From the NCBI RefSeq assembly GCF_037392515.1, contig NW_027133924.1:1-64000 (forward strand): DNA of 64,000 bases. Direction: 5' to 3'. The translations under genes were made by a program, and so were the position numbers. The DNA is from Haliotis asinina. Taxonomy: Eukaryota > Mollusca > Gastropoda > Lepetellida > Haliotidae. How positions within the stretch are numbered: the first letter of the stretch is position 1; every line of letters begins with the position of its first letter. Shown piece by piece: positions 8,449-21,079 of this stretch. The notes beneath the pieces were generated by a model. The model ran no database searches. It had not been told where the DNA came from and saw only the letters and a list, made by a program, of their open reading frames with translations.

Positions 8449-9848
8449 TTAAATATGTAATTCTAATAAATGATCGGGATTGATTTTACCAAATACTGAA
8501 GTTGAAAGCCAGTACCAGGAAAAGACAGATAGCGGAAAGCGACAAAAGTCAACCTTGACACGTGTCCTAAGGAAACATAGAAAACGCAACATGATATCAT
8601 TTCCATTTAATTTTCTGTGCTCAAATTTATTTGAATTCCGAATAAGCAAAATTGTATATTTTGCCAAAGTTAAAAGGTAAATGCATAATGATTTTTTATA
8701 AGAATTTGGAATTTTAGGAACCAAATTAAACCGAATGACTTCGTTAGATCTTTCCAATAAGCCAAAAGACAATTGATCTAACCACTGGAAAACGATATCC
8801 CACAAAACATCAACACACGAGCAATAGATGAAAAGATTGTCAGAAGTTTCTATTGCTATACGACAGAGTGGACAGTTAGGAGTGATAGACATTCCCCGAG
8901 TATAAAGTGTATACCCCAAGGGGAGAGAATCATAGATGAGACGATAATTGACCGATTTCGAAAGTGGATCCACGAAGGAATTGTGTAGATTAAGCCAAAC
9001 CTGCTGAAAAGGAATACGTGGATACAACGTTTCAACTTTATTTTCCACAACAGTTTGTAATAAACAAGCATAGTACTGTTTTGATGTAAACCGAAACATA
9101 TCTATCAAATAATTTGAATTGACAGCTTCAAACTGTCTTAAAGCCAATAAACACGTCTGATACAATAATGGCATCGTCTCAGAATGAGGAAATAATAGTG
9201 AAGCAAAAGTAGGACAATAGTGACGTAAAGACATTCCTAACCAATATTTTGCAAAAAATGTCCACTTAGTTGAAGAATTATGCAAAAGATTTTGAATGTG
9301 CTTTAAATAAAAAGAATATAATTTTGATTGGATGTGAACTACACCCAAACCCCCATCCAAAATAGGTTTATAGCACACAGACCTCCGAATAGGCTTAGCA
9401 GTGGACTGTCAAATAAAACGAAAAGTCTCCCTCTGAAAAAGGTCGACATAATGTTTTGAAAATATTGTTACAGCCCCTCGATACCAAAATTTAGACAAAG
9501 CCATGACATTGCACACAGTAGATTTGCCCAGGTGATAACACCTTAGACACACTGGCAACCGACCCGGGGCAGTGACTAGCATGGACATTCTGTCACCCAG
9601 TCTAACAATATATGGAATATCTTCGGCTTTTCCACTGTCAACTTGCAACTGGACAGTTCTCACACCAGTCTGAACAGGGGATCCCCCAATTAACATAGTT
9701 TCAGGAGTTATGCTCAGCACCTTCCCAAATCTCCTAAAGTAGGAATCCAGGAATTCATTGGATACTACACCATGAATCCAGTGTACTCTCAAATCCAGTA
9801 CTTCCTTGTCGTAGGGAGAAAAGTCTATTTTAATGTCTCTATAAAATA
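8449..9848 (-). pseudogene. Chimeric ORF1-RT tail of minus LINE after internal deletion
   Basis: Reading leftward from 9848, the ORF1 half gives FYRDIKIDFSPYDKEV, LRVHWIHGVVSNEFLD and the first half of a zinc knuckle (CLRCYHLG). It passes without a frame change into RT C-terminal sequence (STVCNVMALSKFWYRG), where several kilobases should intervene (endonuclease and RT palm). A single in-frame TGA at 9411-9409 separates this from the last 310 residues (8449-9378). Those contain GGLGVVH, typical of the end of L1-type RT, and the zf-RVT motif CPLCRIAIETSDNLFIYC. It ends NPDHLLELHI. The predicted frame to the right of 9848 is antisense of the plus-LINE 5' UTR, not protein. Confidence 0.82.
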
Positions 9849-9906
9849 AGCACCCATGGCGAGCCACCTCCTCGTGGTGGGTGCTGGGTAACGCTAAGTG
9901 CTCGCC
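9849..9906 (+). ncRNA. HDV-like ribozyme candidate, unit 2
   Basis: Identical in sequence to 494-551, with all pairings kept. Confidence 0.73.
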
Positions 9907-10492
9907 AACCCCCCGTGTGGATCCGGGGGCATATTTGGTCCACCAATCCGTTGGCCGTGGGTTGCGTCCCTGTGTCGGTGGAGGAGGGGATCCTGGTGGT
10001 TGAGGGTAATGGGGGCCTCGAACGACGTTCCTGTTACTCAACACACCACTTTGGCCCTGACTTCACCTAGACGGGTGGTAGAACTGGCCCGGTTCTATCA
10101 ATCGGCTGGTCACGCCATGCCCTGTGCATGGACAAACTTCCTCAGCAATTATTGTGCATGTTTGTACATTTGTGACAATGAGCGTTTGTTATTATCATAC
10201 TCTATACTATAATAATTTGCCTAGAGTCCTATGCCAGAAGGCGGTGGCTCATGGGCCAATCTAGTGATGTTGACCTCCGAATGATGTATGTCTCTAATTT
10301 CTTGTCTAGGGCCGAACCAGTCTGGCATTGAATTGGTCGACAAATACAGCTATTCGTGTCATATTCGCTGGAGTATACTATCCCTGTATCCCTGGTGTCA
10401 GCATCTTGGATACCCGTTGCTAACAGACACCGTCCTTGTTGACACTCCATGGTGGGTGGGGAGCAGGGATGGTGAATGATTTTCCTTTCGCC

Positions 10493-11724
10493 ATGACTTT
10501 CCAACAAGCTGGTTCAACTCGACATGACAAAAAACGACGTCTGGACGAACTAGATCGTCCATCCGACACAAATTCAACCACTGATTCCTGGGCTAATCGA
10601 AGCAACTGATTTTCTGCCTAACAAACTCAACCCATTTGCCGTGTCAAAAGCTATCTATGGGATCTGTGGGGAGGTGAAAAATGTCACCCGTCTCCGTAAT
10701 GGTTCACTGTTAGTTGAGTGCGCACGGAGACAGCAATCTCTAAATCTTATGTCTGTTAAAACATTTGCCAATATAGAAGTTGCCGTGTCCGTGCACAAAA
10801 CTCTTAATTCGTGCCGTGGTATCATACGTGACAGGGCACGCTCTCTGTATGATATGAGTGAAGAGGATATTGCAGCTGAGCTTGAAGATCAGGGGGTTAC
10901 AGCAGTGAAACGTTTCACCATTAAAAAGGATGGAATTGTAACTAAAACAAATATATATCTTCTAACATTTGCCAGACCTTCTTTACCACAGTCAATTAAG
11001 GCAGGATATCTTAACATCGGGGTGGATGTGTATTGTCCCCAATCCACTCCGGTGTTATAAATGTCAACAGTTTGGTCATGGGACTTACTCATGTCGTAAT
11101 CCTGCAGTATGTTATCGCTGTGGCGATCCTCATGATGGCACAGGTTGCGAGAATGATCTCAAGTGTGTTAACTGCAAAGAGACTCATGCTGCTTCTTCAA
11201 GGTCATGCCCTATATATCAAAGGGAATCGAAGATAATGAAAATAAAATGTGAAAAAAATCTCTCTTATTTTGAAGCCAAAAAACTTTTCACCACTCAGTC
11301 CTCAACCCCATCAAATATAACATATTCTGCTGCAGTTACCCGTTCTGTAGCAATGTCCTCAGCTGCATGTCAAACTGACTTGACCTGGGTCAAATCAGAA
11401 AAATCTGTGTTTTCATCTAACAAACCTGCTTCTGAACCGAAAGAATCTACTGCCCCAGTCACTCAAATAACGTCTGAGTCTCAGACAGAAATTCAGTCTG
11501 AGTCATCACAATTGACTGCTTCGCCACTAGCCACATCACAACCACCCACTATTCCAGTGAAAAAGCAGAAAGGTAAAAAATTACATATGACAGAAACACA
11601 TGTTGTTCCTCTACAAAATACTTTTGGGCCTCTAGACATGGAGGTGACCCCATACTCACAGGACGAGCGGAGGTGCTTACCCCCGTCACGTTCTCGAGAA
11701 AGATCGCCCATTGAGCCACCATGA
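10493..11724 (+). pseudogene. Plus LINE ORF1, unit 2 (broken)
   Basis: Same two frameshifts as unit 1. The private A11697 (CTCGAG instead of CTCGCG) is synonymous in the RS-type tail. Confidence 0.87.
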
Positions 11725-14700
11725 CTCAGCTGGCCAATATAATTCAATGGAACTGCAGAGGGATTAAAAATAACTTTAACGAGTTACAGTTACTCGTACA
11801 AGATCATCAACCGTCGGCATTCTGTATCCAAGAGACATATCTTAAAGATACAGATAATTTTAAATTGAGACAGTATGATGCTTACCATTCTTTTTCTCCT
11901 CAGAGGGATCGTGCAACTGGAGGAGCTTCTATTTTAGTACATCACAACGTCATCCATAGCCCTGTCGCTCTAAATACACAATTGCAAACTGTAGCTGTTC
12001 GTATTACTTTGCACATGGCGCTGACATTGTGCAGTTTGTACATACCGCCCTCTTCAAATATTCACAAATCAGATCTTCAAAATTTATACGATCAACTCCC
12101 GAAGCCATGTTTAATCACGGGCGATCTTAACGGACACAACCCACTTTGGGGAAGTGTCAACACAAATAGGAAGGGTAAATCATCGAGGATTTCATATCTG
12201 ATAATAACTTATGTATTTTCAATGACGATTCAGCTACTTACCTACATCCAGCTACGGGAACATATTCTTCCCTGGATATATCATTTGCCGACTCAAATTT
12301 GTGTAATGAATTCGAATGGGAGGTGCATGATGACCTGTGTGGGAGTGATCACTTCCCAACTATTCTTAAAGGCATTATCCCTGGGGATGATCCACCCTTA
12401 TCCAGACGGAACTTCAAGAAGGCTGACTGGTCCTTATATAAAACACTTTGTATTGATCATTTAAAACCTGATGTTTTTGTAAACAGCGAAGATCCTATAC
12501 AGCTGTTTTCAGATATAATCAATAACATTGCTGACCAAACTATCCCCAAGTCCTCTGCAATTCCACATGTTCGCAAACCATGGTTTACTAATGACTGTTA
12601 ACAGGCCAGAAAGAGTAGGAGGAAAGCGGAAAAGTATTTTCGCCGCCACCCTACAGTACATAATTTAGATAGAGTAAAAATTTTAAATGCCAAGGCTCGA
12701 CGCACTTTTAAACAGAGTAAACGCCTGTCTTTGAGGAACTATGTCTCCAAAATTAATTCCCGTACACCCATGTCTAAGGTGTGGAATATGATACAAAGAA
12801 TTACGGGCAAAGGTTCCAGATCTACTGTTCATCATCTGAAGGATGGTGACCGGGTATTAACTGATAAATCTGATATTGCCAACAAGCTTGGTGAAACTCT
12901 CGCCAAACATTCTTCTTCGTCCAATTACGTACCTGAATTTAAACACTACCAGAAACAGCAGGAGAAGAAGAGAATAAATTTTACCTCAGACAATGGCGAA
13001 GACTATAATGAATTATTTTCATTACATGAGCTACACACTGCCCTTGAGCAAGCTCATGATACAGCGTCAGGAGCTGACTATATTCACTATCAGCTCCTGA
13101 AACATTTGCCCAAATCATGTTTGGAAACAATGCTCAATATTTTTGATTCAATATGGACTTAGGGAAAATTCCCGTCTTCTTGGCGTAATGCTATTGTAGA
13201 TCCTATTCCAAAACCTGGCCGGGATCATACTGATCCGTCGAATTACAGACCAAGTTCTTAAACGAGTTGTGTCTGTAAAACCATGGAGCGTATGGTAAAC
13301 AGTCGATTAACATGGTTTCTTGAAACTAACAACCTTATCACAAATATTCAGTGTGGTTTCAGGAAGAATCGTAGTACCATTGATCATTTGGTACGTTTAG
13401 AATCCTTTGTAAAAAATGCATTTATCAATAAGCAACATGCTGTACCGATCTTTTTTTGATCTCGAGAAAGCATACGATACCACCTGGAAGCATGGCATTT
13501 TAAAGGATTTACATGGTTTCGGTTTAAGGGGTCGTTTACCTCTGTTTATATCGCAATTTTTACAAGGCAGGCAATTTCAAGTCCGAGTAGGTTCTACCCT
13601 GTCTGATCATTACAATCAGCATCAGGGTGTTCCGCAAGGCAGCATTTTGTCTGTGACCTTATTTAGTATCAAGATCAACAGTTTATCCAAGGTTTTAAAC
13701 GATTCAATAGATGGATCACTTTTCGTGGATGATTTTAATATTTCCTGTCGCGGTAAGAATATGCATACTATTGAACGGCAACTGCAATTATGTTTAAACA
13801 AAATAAATAAATGGTGTCTTGAGAATGGTTTTAAATTTTCTAAGACAAAAACTAATTGCTTCCATTTCTGCCGTAAGTATAAACCACATAAGGACCCAGA
13901 ATTATTTTTAAATGGCACTCCTATCAAAGTCGTTAAGGAGGCCAAGTTCTTAGGTTTGATTTTCGACTCTCATTTAACTTTTCTTCCGCATATCAAATAC
14001 TTGAAAACTAAATGCCTGAAGGCACTTGATCTATTGAAAGTTGTGTCAAATTCAAAATGGGGAGGGGATCAAGCTACTCTCCTGCACCTATACCGTGCAC
14101 TTGTCCGTTCGAAGCTTGATTATGGCTCCATCATTTATGGTGGAGCCTGTAAAAGCAATCTAAAACTCCTTGATTCTATCCACCACCAAGGTCTGAGACT
14201 TTGTCTTTGGTCGTTCCGAACTTCTCCTATTGACAGTCTCTATGTCGAAGCCGATGAACCATCTCTTACACAGCGCCGTATCAAATTAGCTCTACAATAT
14301 ATTACAAAACTATACTCTAACGAATCCAACCCTGCTTTTAACTGTGTTTTCGATCCTCTTTATGAGCATTTATACATCAAAAAGTCTTCTCTTGTTCCAC
14401 CTTTTGGGCACAGAATTAAACCATTCATTTCTGCTGCCGGCATTGAGCTGAAAAGTATAGCGCCTTCTCGTCTTCTCCTCCTTGGCAATTAGTGAGGCCA
14501 CAAGTTGACCTCACATTAACAAAGTTTAAAAAATCAGACACAAACGAATTACAATATAAACAAGAGTTTATGCAATTAAAAAATAATTATAGTACATACA
14601 AATCCTTATTTACAGATGGTTCCAAGGATGGTTGCACAGTTGCTTGTGCCACTGTCATTGGATCCAGAACAATATCTTCTCGATTACCTGATAACAGCTC

Positions 14701-15385
14701 CATTTTCACTGCAGAAGCTAACGCAATATTAACGGCTCTTCAATATATTCAAAGACATCCTAATCATGTACAGTATATAATTTTTTCTGATTCTCTTTCT
14801 TGCCTTCAGGCTATTAAAAATTTGTCTTGTAAACATCCACTTTTAATTGACATAATTGAATTGTATAATGATCTTACAACTGGCAGTGCGACATCTTTTG
14901 TTGGTTACCCAGCCATGTCGGTATTTCTGGGAATGCAATGGCCGATCTTGCTGCTAAGGCTGCACTCAACAAATCTGTGACACCACGACTTATTCCATGC
15001 AGTGACTATAAAGCTAGCATTAGAACTTACATTCGTGATCTGATGCAAAAGAAGTGGGACACCCAAGTTGGAATAAATAAATTACATGCCATAAAACCTT
15101 ATATTGGTTACACTCACTTGGGCTGTCAGTCCAGATTTGAAGAGGTCGCATTGGCCATACGCGTTACACCCACAGTTATTTACTAAAAGGTGATGATCCT
15201 CCGTTTTGTATCCCTTGTGATGAGAGAACCACGGTCAAGCATATCCTGCTTGACTGTTGAATTCTCCATCATAAGGGATAACTATATATTTCAATGTCAA
15301 AACAATGAAGGATCTTTTAAGCACAGTTAGTACTCATTTAATTCTTGGATTTTTAAAAGAAATTGATTTTCTTATTGAATTGTAA
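11721..15385 (+). pseudogene. Plus LINE ORF2, unit 2 (broken)
   Basis: All ancestral breaks are present. The RT core is open from 13416 to 14492 with VDD, and the RNase H part starts near 14492. Confidence 0.9.
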
Positions 15386-15959
15386 TTGATATGTTCTGTA
15401 AATAGTTGTATTTTAATGATTGGTAGTTTAAATTAGTAACTTAGATTGTTAGTGGCTGTACCCTCAACGGGGGTTGAAGTATTGTAAAATTATTGTCCTC
15501 CTGAGAGGGTACGTAAGTCCAATACTCTCATAGTCAATTTAAATCTACTACTAGTTTTTAATCGTAGAATATTTGTTGTTTTTAAGTCATGGCTAAATTT
15601 CAGGATAATCGCCAATAGCTGAAGGGGTGGTGTAAATCCAGCTAGGTTTCATGCAGGTAGCAGAAGTAATGTAAGTCCCCATGGACCTTAGTATGGTGAT
15701 CTACTTCAGTTGTTGGCGATCTATAGCCCCGGTTTTATGTTGTATTGTCTTCTTTAAATCCAATGTTTTAACTTTCAATGCTAGTTTTATGTTCTGTGAT
15801 ACTCTAGTGTTTTTACTGTCCTTCGCTGACAGGTTTTACTTTTTCTCTTTTCTCATCCTAACATTACTATAACTTATTTTGTTCTCGTCACGATATGGCT
15901 GCAATATTGCCGATGTGACGTTAAATGTTAACTCACTCACTCACTCACTCTATAAAATA

Positions 15960-16198
15960 CTGAGCCCACTGAAAGCAGTAATCGCACTCTATTTTCGTTC
16001 TTAAACGTCACAAACCAAGTGCCATTCGCCTTTGGTTTCCATATTGAAAGAATTGGTTGCATGTTGAATAATATCAAACACATTTTCCCTGTCAAAATTT
16101 CTAATTGCAGATTTCATACGTACCGTCTGATGTATCGTCCTCCGATCCAGGAAACGGGTCGGCACAGCAGGTTCCACAACTGCAGCATGATAGGCCAT
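15960..16198 (-). pseudogene. Minus LINE ORF1 N-terminal part, unit 2
   Basis: ATG at 16198-16196. Differs from unit 1 by T for A at 16121 (GTACCG for GAACCG), a variant shared with units 3 and 4. Confidence 0.7.
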
Positions 16199-16997
16199 GG
16201 TCCTTAAGAACAATGGGGGTAGACCCAGAGGTCACATGAAATATGACAATTTTTGTGAAGGCAACAAAATGTTAAAATAACCTTATTTATTCCTTTGAAT
16301 ACACAGAGTGCAGGCGCTAAAACGTCGGGGCGACGTAGGAAAAGCATCCTGCAGCTAGCGCCATGAGCCGGTGGATTGGCGCTTAATTAACGAGGCGCGG
16401 GGACACAGCACTTGGAGGAGTTTGTGCAGTCACCCCCAGACAAGCGTAAACAAACAGTGCAACTGACCGCGTGGACTAAATCCACTAAACTTAAATACAG
16501 TGCAAGTATCAAAACAATGGTAGGATACGTGAACTTTAGTCACAAATGTTGTTTTATTTAAAAAATATAATGAAAGTTAAAGACATTTTGAAATTTCAAT
16601 GTAAACTGATCCAGGGGAAACGCGCCGAAGTTTCTGGTATCTCCTTACCACTTGAAAACACTTACTAGGGGTTAGCTGGCTCTTAAGACGTGTGTTATCG
16701 GGCAGAATGTGGTTGTGAGGGTGTGAGAATCTACGACGTTATTACCGGCGTGCGACACCATGGCCAACGTCCTTGGATACTGGGACAGACAAACTGCAAG
16801 TGGAAAATAAATCACTTTGAGGAACTTCCCGGGGCTTGGTTTGGTCGGAGTACAATGTGGTTGAGTGGATGGGTCCATTTCTTCAGTTTGGAAGTGGTTG
16901 CATGGTGCCTCCAGTGAAACGGACGCGCGAAAAGGTAGGCAAAGTGAGATTAAAAAAGGGAAATGATATGTGGAAAAGAGAGGGCTAAGTTAAGCGT
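16199..16997. other. Spacer, unit 2
   Basis: Same content as 6844-7642, with C at 16441 and T at 16713 in place of the unit 1 private bases. No gene seen. Confidence 0.6.
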
Positions 16998-17023
16998 TCT
17001 ATTTTTTGAATTGTATTATGAGT

Positions 17024-17176
17024 GGTGAGCCATTCCCGGAGGTACTGCAATACCGGGTCAACCCGTGATGAGGGCGGAGCAAGCTCCGTGGCACCTCATC
17101 CCGTTGCAAAAATCAGTTTAATATCGATGTCTCCAATAGGACACGTATCAGATATTAAGCTGATAAGAACAGATAC
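17024..17176 (-). ncRNA. RNU2: U2 snRNA 3' part, unit 2
   Basis: Appears identical to the unit 1 copy, with the 3' box at 16998-17011. Confidence 0.92.
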
Positions 17177-19203
17177 TTTTTTTTTCTTTTTGATAAAATT
17201 TAATGCATATAACAAATTTACAAGCTCGGCCTAAAAGTATATCACAAAAAAGAAGTTTTGCCCTGCAGCGCTAACAACTAAAGAACTAAAAGAGGAAATT
17301 GCCAAACCTGGCTACATGCAATACACATTCACACTATATACATCAAATGAAGATAGATCTAGATGAAACACACGTAAATGAAGCATACATAATATATATT
17401 AACAAACGAGAAATACAAACAAACATGCCATATTCTAACTGACAACCAATCAAACCATATATATATATAAAGAATCATCAACATGCACATACTATATACA
17501 TCACACTATACAAACAATATACATGCACAACATCACTATGTAAAATGCTACACATGCCAAAACCTGGCTACATGCACAATACATATTTACAATATAAAGA
17601 TCAAATGAAGTATGAACTGAATGAAGCGAGCATAAATGAAGCATTCGAAAAGGAAACAAGGGTAAATGAAGCGTACGTAAACCAATAAACTCAAATGAAG
17701 CGTACATAATATATAGATAGATTCACAAACTTTTATGCCACATTATGGCTACAAAGTGTCAGTCAGTTAGAGCAAAAGTATGTGCATATATTTATCTATT
17801 AAGTTAAATATGTAATTCTAATAAATGATCGGGATTGATTTTACCAAATACTGAAGTTGAAAGCCAGTACCAGGAAAAGACAGATAGCGGAAAGCGACAA
17901 AAGTCAACCTTGACACGTGTCCTAAGGAAACATAGAAAACGCAACATGATATCATTTCCATTTAATTTTCTGTGCTCAAATTTATTTGAATTCCGAATAA
18001 GCAAAATTGTATATTTTGCCAAAGTTAAAAGGTAAATGCATAATGATTTTTTATAAGAATTTGGAATTTTAGGAACCAAATTAAACCGAATGACTTCGTT
18101 AGATCTTTCCAATAAGCCAAAAGACAATTGATCTAACCACTGGAAAACGATATCCCACAAAACATCAACACACGAGCAATAGATGAAAAGATTGTCAGAA
18201 GTTTCTATTGCTATACGACAGAGTGGACAGTTAGGAGTGATAGACATTCCCCGAGTATAAAGTGTATACCCCAAGGGGAGAGAATCATAGATGAGACGAT
18301 AATTGACCGATTTCGAAAGTAGATCCACGAAGGAATTGTGTAGATTAAGCCAAACCTGCTGAAAAGGAATACGTGGATACAACGTTTCAACTTTATTTTC
18401 CACAACAGTTTGTAATAAACAAGCATAGTACTGTTTTGATGTAAACCGAAACATATCTATCAAATAATTTGAATTGACAGCTTCAAACTGTCTTAAAGCC
18501 AATAAACACGTCTGATACAATAATGGCATCGTCTCAGAATGAGGAAATAATAGTGAAGCAAAAGTAGGACAATAGTGACGTAAAGACATTCCTAACCAAT
18601 ATTTTGCAAAAAATGTCCACTTAGTTGAAGAATTATGCAAAAGATTTTGAATGTGCTTTAAATAAAAAGAATATAATTTTGATTGGATGTGAACTACACC
18701 CAAACCCCCATCCAAAATAGGTTTATAGCACACAGACCTCCGAATAGGCTTAGCAGTGGACTGTCAAATAAAACGAAAAGTCTCCCTCTGAAAAAGGTCG
18801 ACATAATGTTTTGAAAATATTGTTACAGCCCCTCGATACCAAAATTTAGACAAAGCCATGACATTGCACACAGTAGATTTGCCCAGGTGATAACACCTTA
18901 GACACACTGGCAACCGACCCGGGGCAGTGACTAGCATGGACATTCTGTCACCCAGTCTAACAATATATGGAATATCTTCAGCTTTTCCACTGTCAACTTG
19001 CAACTGGACAGTTCTCACACCAGTCTGAACAGGGGATCCCCCAATTAACATAGTTTCAGGAGTTATGCTCAGCACCTTCCCAAATCTCCTAAAGTAGGAA
19101 TCCAGGAATTCATTGGATACTACACCATGAATCCAGTGTACTCTCAAATCCAGTACTTCCTTGTCGTAGGGAGAAAAGTCTATTTTAATGTCTCTATAAA
19201 ATA
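17177..19203 (-). mobile_element. Keno-like LINE 3' segment, units 2/3
   Basis: A-rich tail abuts U2 at 17176/17177. Carries C at 18272 like unit 1. Confidence 0.82.
17804..19203 (-). pseudogene. Chimeric ORF1-RT tail, units 2/3
   Basis: Same deletion junction and TGA. Private A18321 gives Leu where other copies have Pro (FVDLLSKS for FVDPLSKS). Confidence 0.82.
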
Positions 19204-19261
19204 AGCACCCATGGCGAGCCACCTCCTCGTGGTGGGTGCTGGGTAACGCTAAGTGCTCGCC
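19204..19261 (+). ncRNA. HDV-like ribozyme candidate, unit 3
   Basis: Unchanged from unit 1. Confidence 0.73.
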
Positions 19262-19847
19262 AACCCCCCGTGTGGATCCGGGGGCATATTTGGTCCACCA
19301 ATCCGTTGGCCGTGGGTTGCGTCCCTGTGTCGGTGGAGGAGGGGATCCTGGTGGTTGAGGGTAATGGGGGCCTCGAACGACGTTCCTGTTACTCAACACA
19401 CCACTTTGGCCCTGACTTCACCTAGACGGGTGGTAGAACTGGCCCGGTTCTATCAATCGGCTGGTCACGCCATGCCCTGTGCATGGACAAACTTCCTCAG
19501 CAATTATTGTGCATGTTTGTACATTTGTGACAATGAGCGTTTGTTATTATCATACTCTATACTATAATAATTTGCCTAGAGTCCTATGCCAGAAGGCGGT
19601 GGCTCATGGGCCAATCTAGTGATGTTGACCTCCGAATGATGTATGTCTCTAATTTCCTGTCTAGGGCCGAACCAGTCTGGCATTGAATTGGTCGACAAAT
19701 ACAGCTATTCGTGTCATATTCGCTGGAGTATACTATCCCTGTATCCCTGGTGTCAGCATCTTGGATACCCGTTGCTAATAGACACCGTCCTTGTTGACAC
19801 TCCATGGTGGGTGGGGAGCAGGGATGGTGAATGATTTTCCTTTCGCC

Positions 19848-21079
19848 ATGACTTTCCAACAAGCTGGTTCAACTCGACATGACAAAAAACGACGTCTGGA
19901 CGAACTAGATCGTCCATCCGACACAAATTCAACCACTGATTCCTGGGCTAATCGAAGCAACTGATTTTCTGCCTAACAAACTCAACCCATTTGCCGTGTC
20001 AAAAGCTATCTATGGGATCTGTGGGGAGGTGAAAAATGTCACCCGTCTCCGTAATGGTTCACTGTTAGTTGAGTGCGCACGGAGACAGCAGTCTCTAAAT
20101 CTTATGTCTGTTAAAACATTTGCCAATATAGAAGTTGCCGTGTCCGTGCACAAAACTCTTAATTCGTGCCGTGGTATCATACGTGACAGGGCACGCTCTC
20201 TGTATGATATGAGTGAAGAGGATATTGCAGCTGAGCTTGAAGATCAGGGGGTTACAGCAGTGAAACGTTTCACCATTAAAAAGGATGGAATTGTAACTAA
20301 AACAAATATATATCTTCTAACATTTGCCAGACCTTCTTTACCACAGTCAATTAAGGCAGGATATCTTAACATCGGGGTGGATGTGTATTGTCCCCAATCC
20401 ACTCCGGTGTTATAAATGTCAACAGTTTGGTCATGGGACTTACTCATGTCGTAATCCTGCAGTATGTTATCGCTGTGGCGATCCTCATGATGGCACAGGT
20501 TGCGAGAATGATCTCAAGTGTGTTAACTGCAAAGAGACTCATGCTGCTTCTTCAAGGTCATGCCCTATATATCAAAGGGAATCGAAGATAATGAAAATAA
20601 AATGTGAAAAAAATCTCTCTTATTTTGAAGCCAAAAAACTTTTCACCACTCAGTCCTCAACCCCATCAAATATAACATATTCTGCTGCAGTTACCCGTTC
20701 TGTAGCAATGTCCTCAGCTGCATGTCAAACTGACTTGACCTGGGTCAAATCAGAAAAATCTGTGTTTTCATCTAACAAACCTGCTTCTGAACCGAAAGAA
20801 TCTACTGCCCCAGTCACTCAAATAACGTCTGAGTCTCAGACAGAAATTCAGTCTGAGTCATCACAATTGACTGCTTCGCCACTAGCCACATCACAACCAC
20901 CCACTATTCCAGTGAAAAAGCAGAAAGGTAAAAAATTACATATGACAGAAACACATGTTGTTCCTCTACAAAATACTTTTGGGCCTCTAGACATGGAGGT
21001 GACCCCATACTCACAGGACGAGCGGAGGTGCTTACCCCCGTCACGTTCTCGCGAAAGATCGCCCATTGAGCCACCATGA
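19848..21079 (+). pseudogene. Plus LINE ORF1, unit 3 (broken)
   Basis: Ancestral breaks only. The private G20091 is synonymous (CAA to CAG). Confidence 0.87.

Larger units (their letters stand above)
1..9355. repeat. Array unit 1
   Basis: Phase was set at the first base of the window. Private variants include T95, T2734, G2856, T7086 and A7358. It shares G6046 with units 6 and 7, and C8917 with unit 2. Confidence 0.95.
7822..9848 (-). mobile_element. Tx1/L1-type LINE remnant inserted in U2 (Keno-like), 3' segment
   Basis: The segment between the plus-LINE insertion point (9848) and the U2 junction (7822). Reading leftward it holds the second half of ORF1, an internal-deletion junction, the RT C-terminal region, a 627-bp 3' UTR and a short A-rich tail (AAAAAG then nine A). 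The tail abuts U2 nt 36. Known U2-targeting LINEs include Keno of the Tx1 clade. Target, RT type and ORF1 type fit such an element here, although its clade was not tested. Endonuclease and most of RT are missing. The element crosses the chosen unit boundary, showing that the unit phase is arbitrary. Confidence 0.82.
9849..15950 (+). mobile_element. I-superfamily LINE, unit 2
   Basis: Bracketed by CTCTATAAAATA at 9837-9848 and 15948-15959. Carries A at 15401 where units 1, 6 and 7 have G. Confidence 0.9.
9356..18710. repeat. Array unit 2
   Basis: 9,355 bp. Private variants include G9625, C10424, A11697 and A18321; the last changes Pro to Leu in the minus-strand RT tail. Confidence 0.95.
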
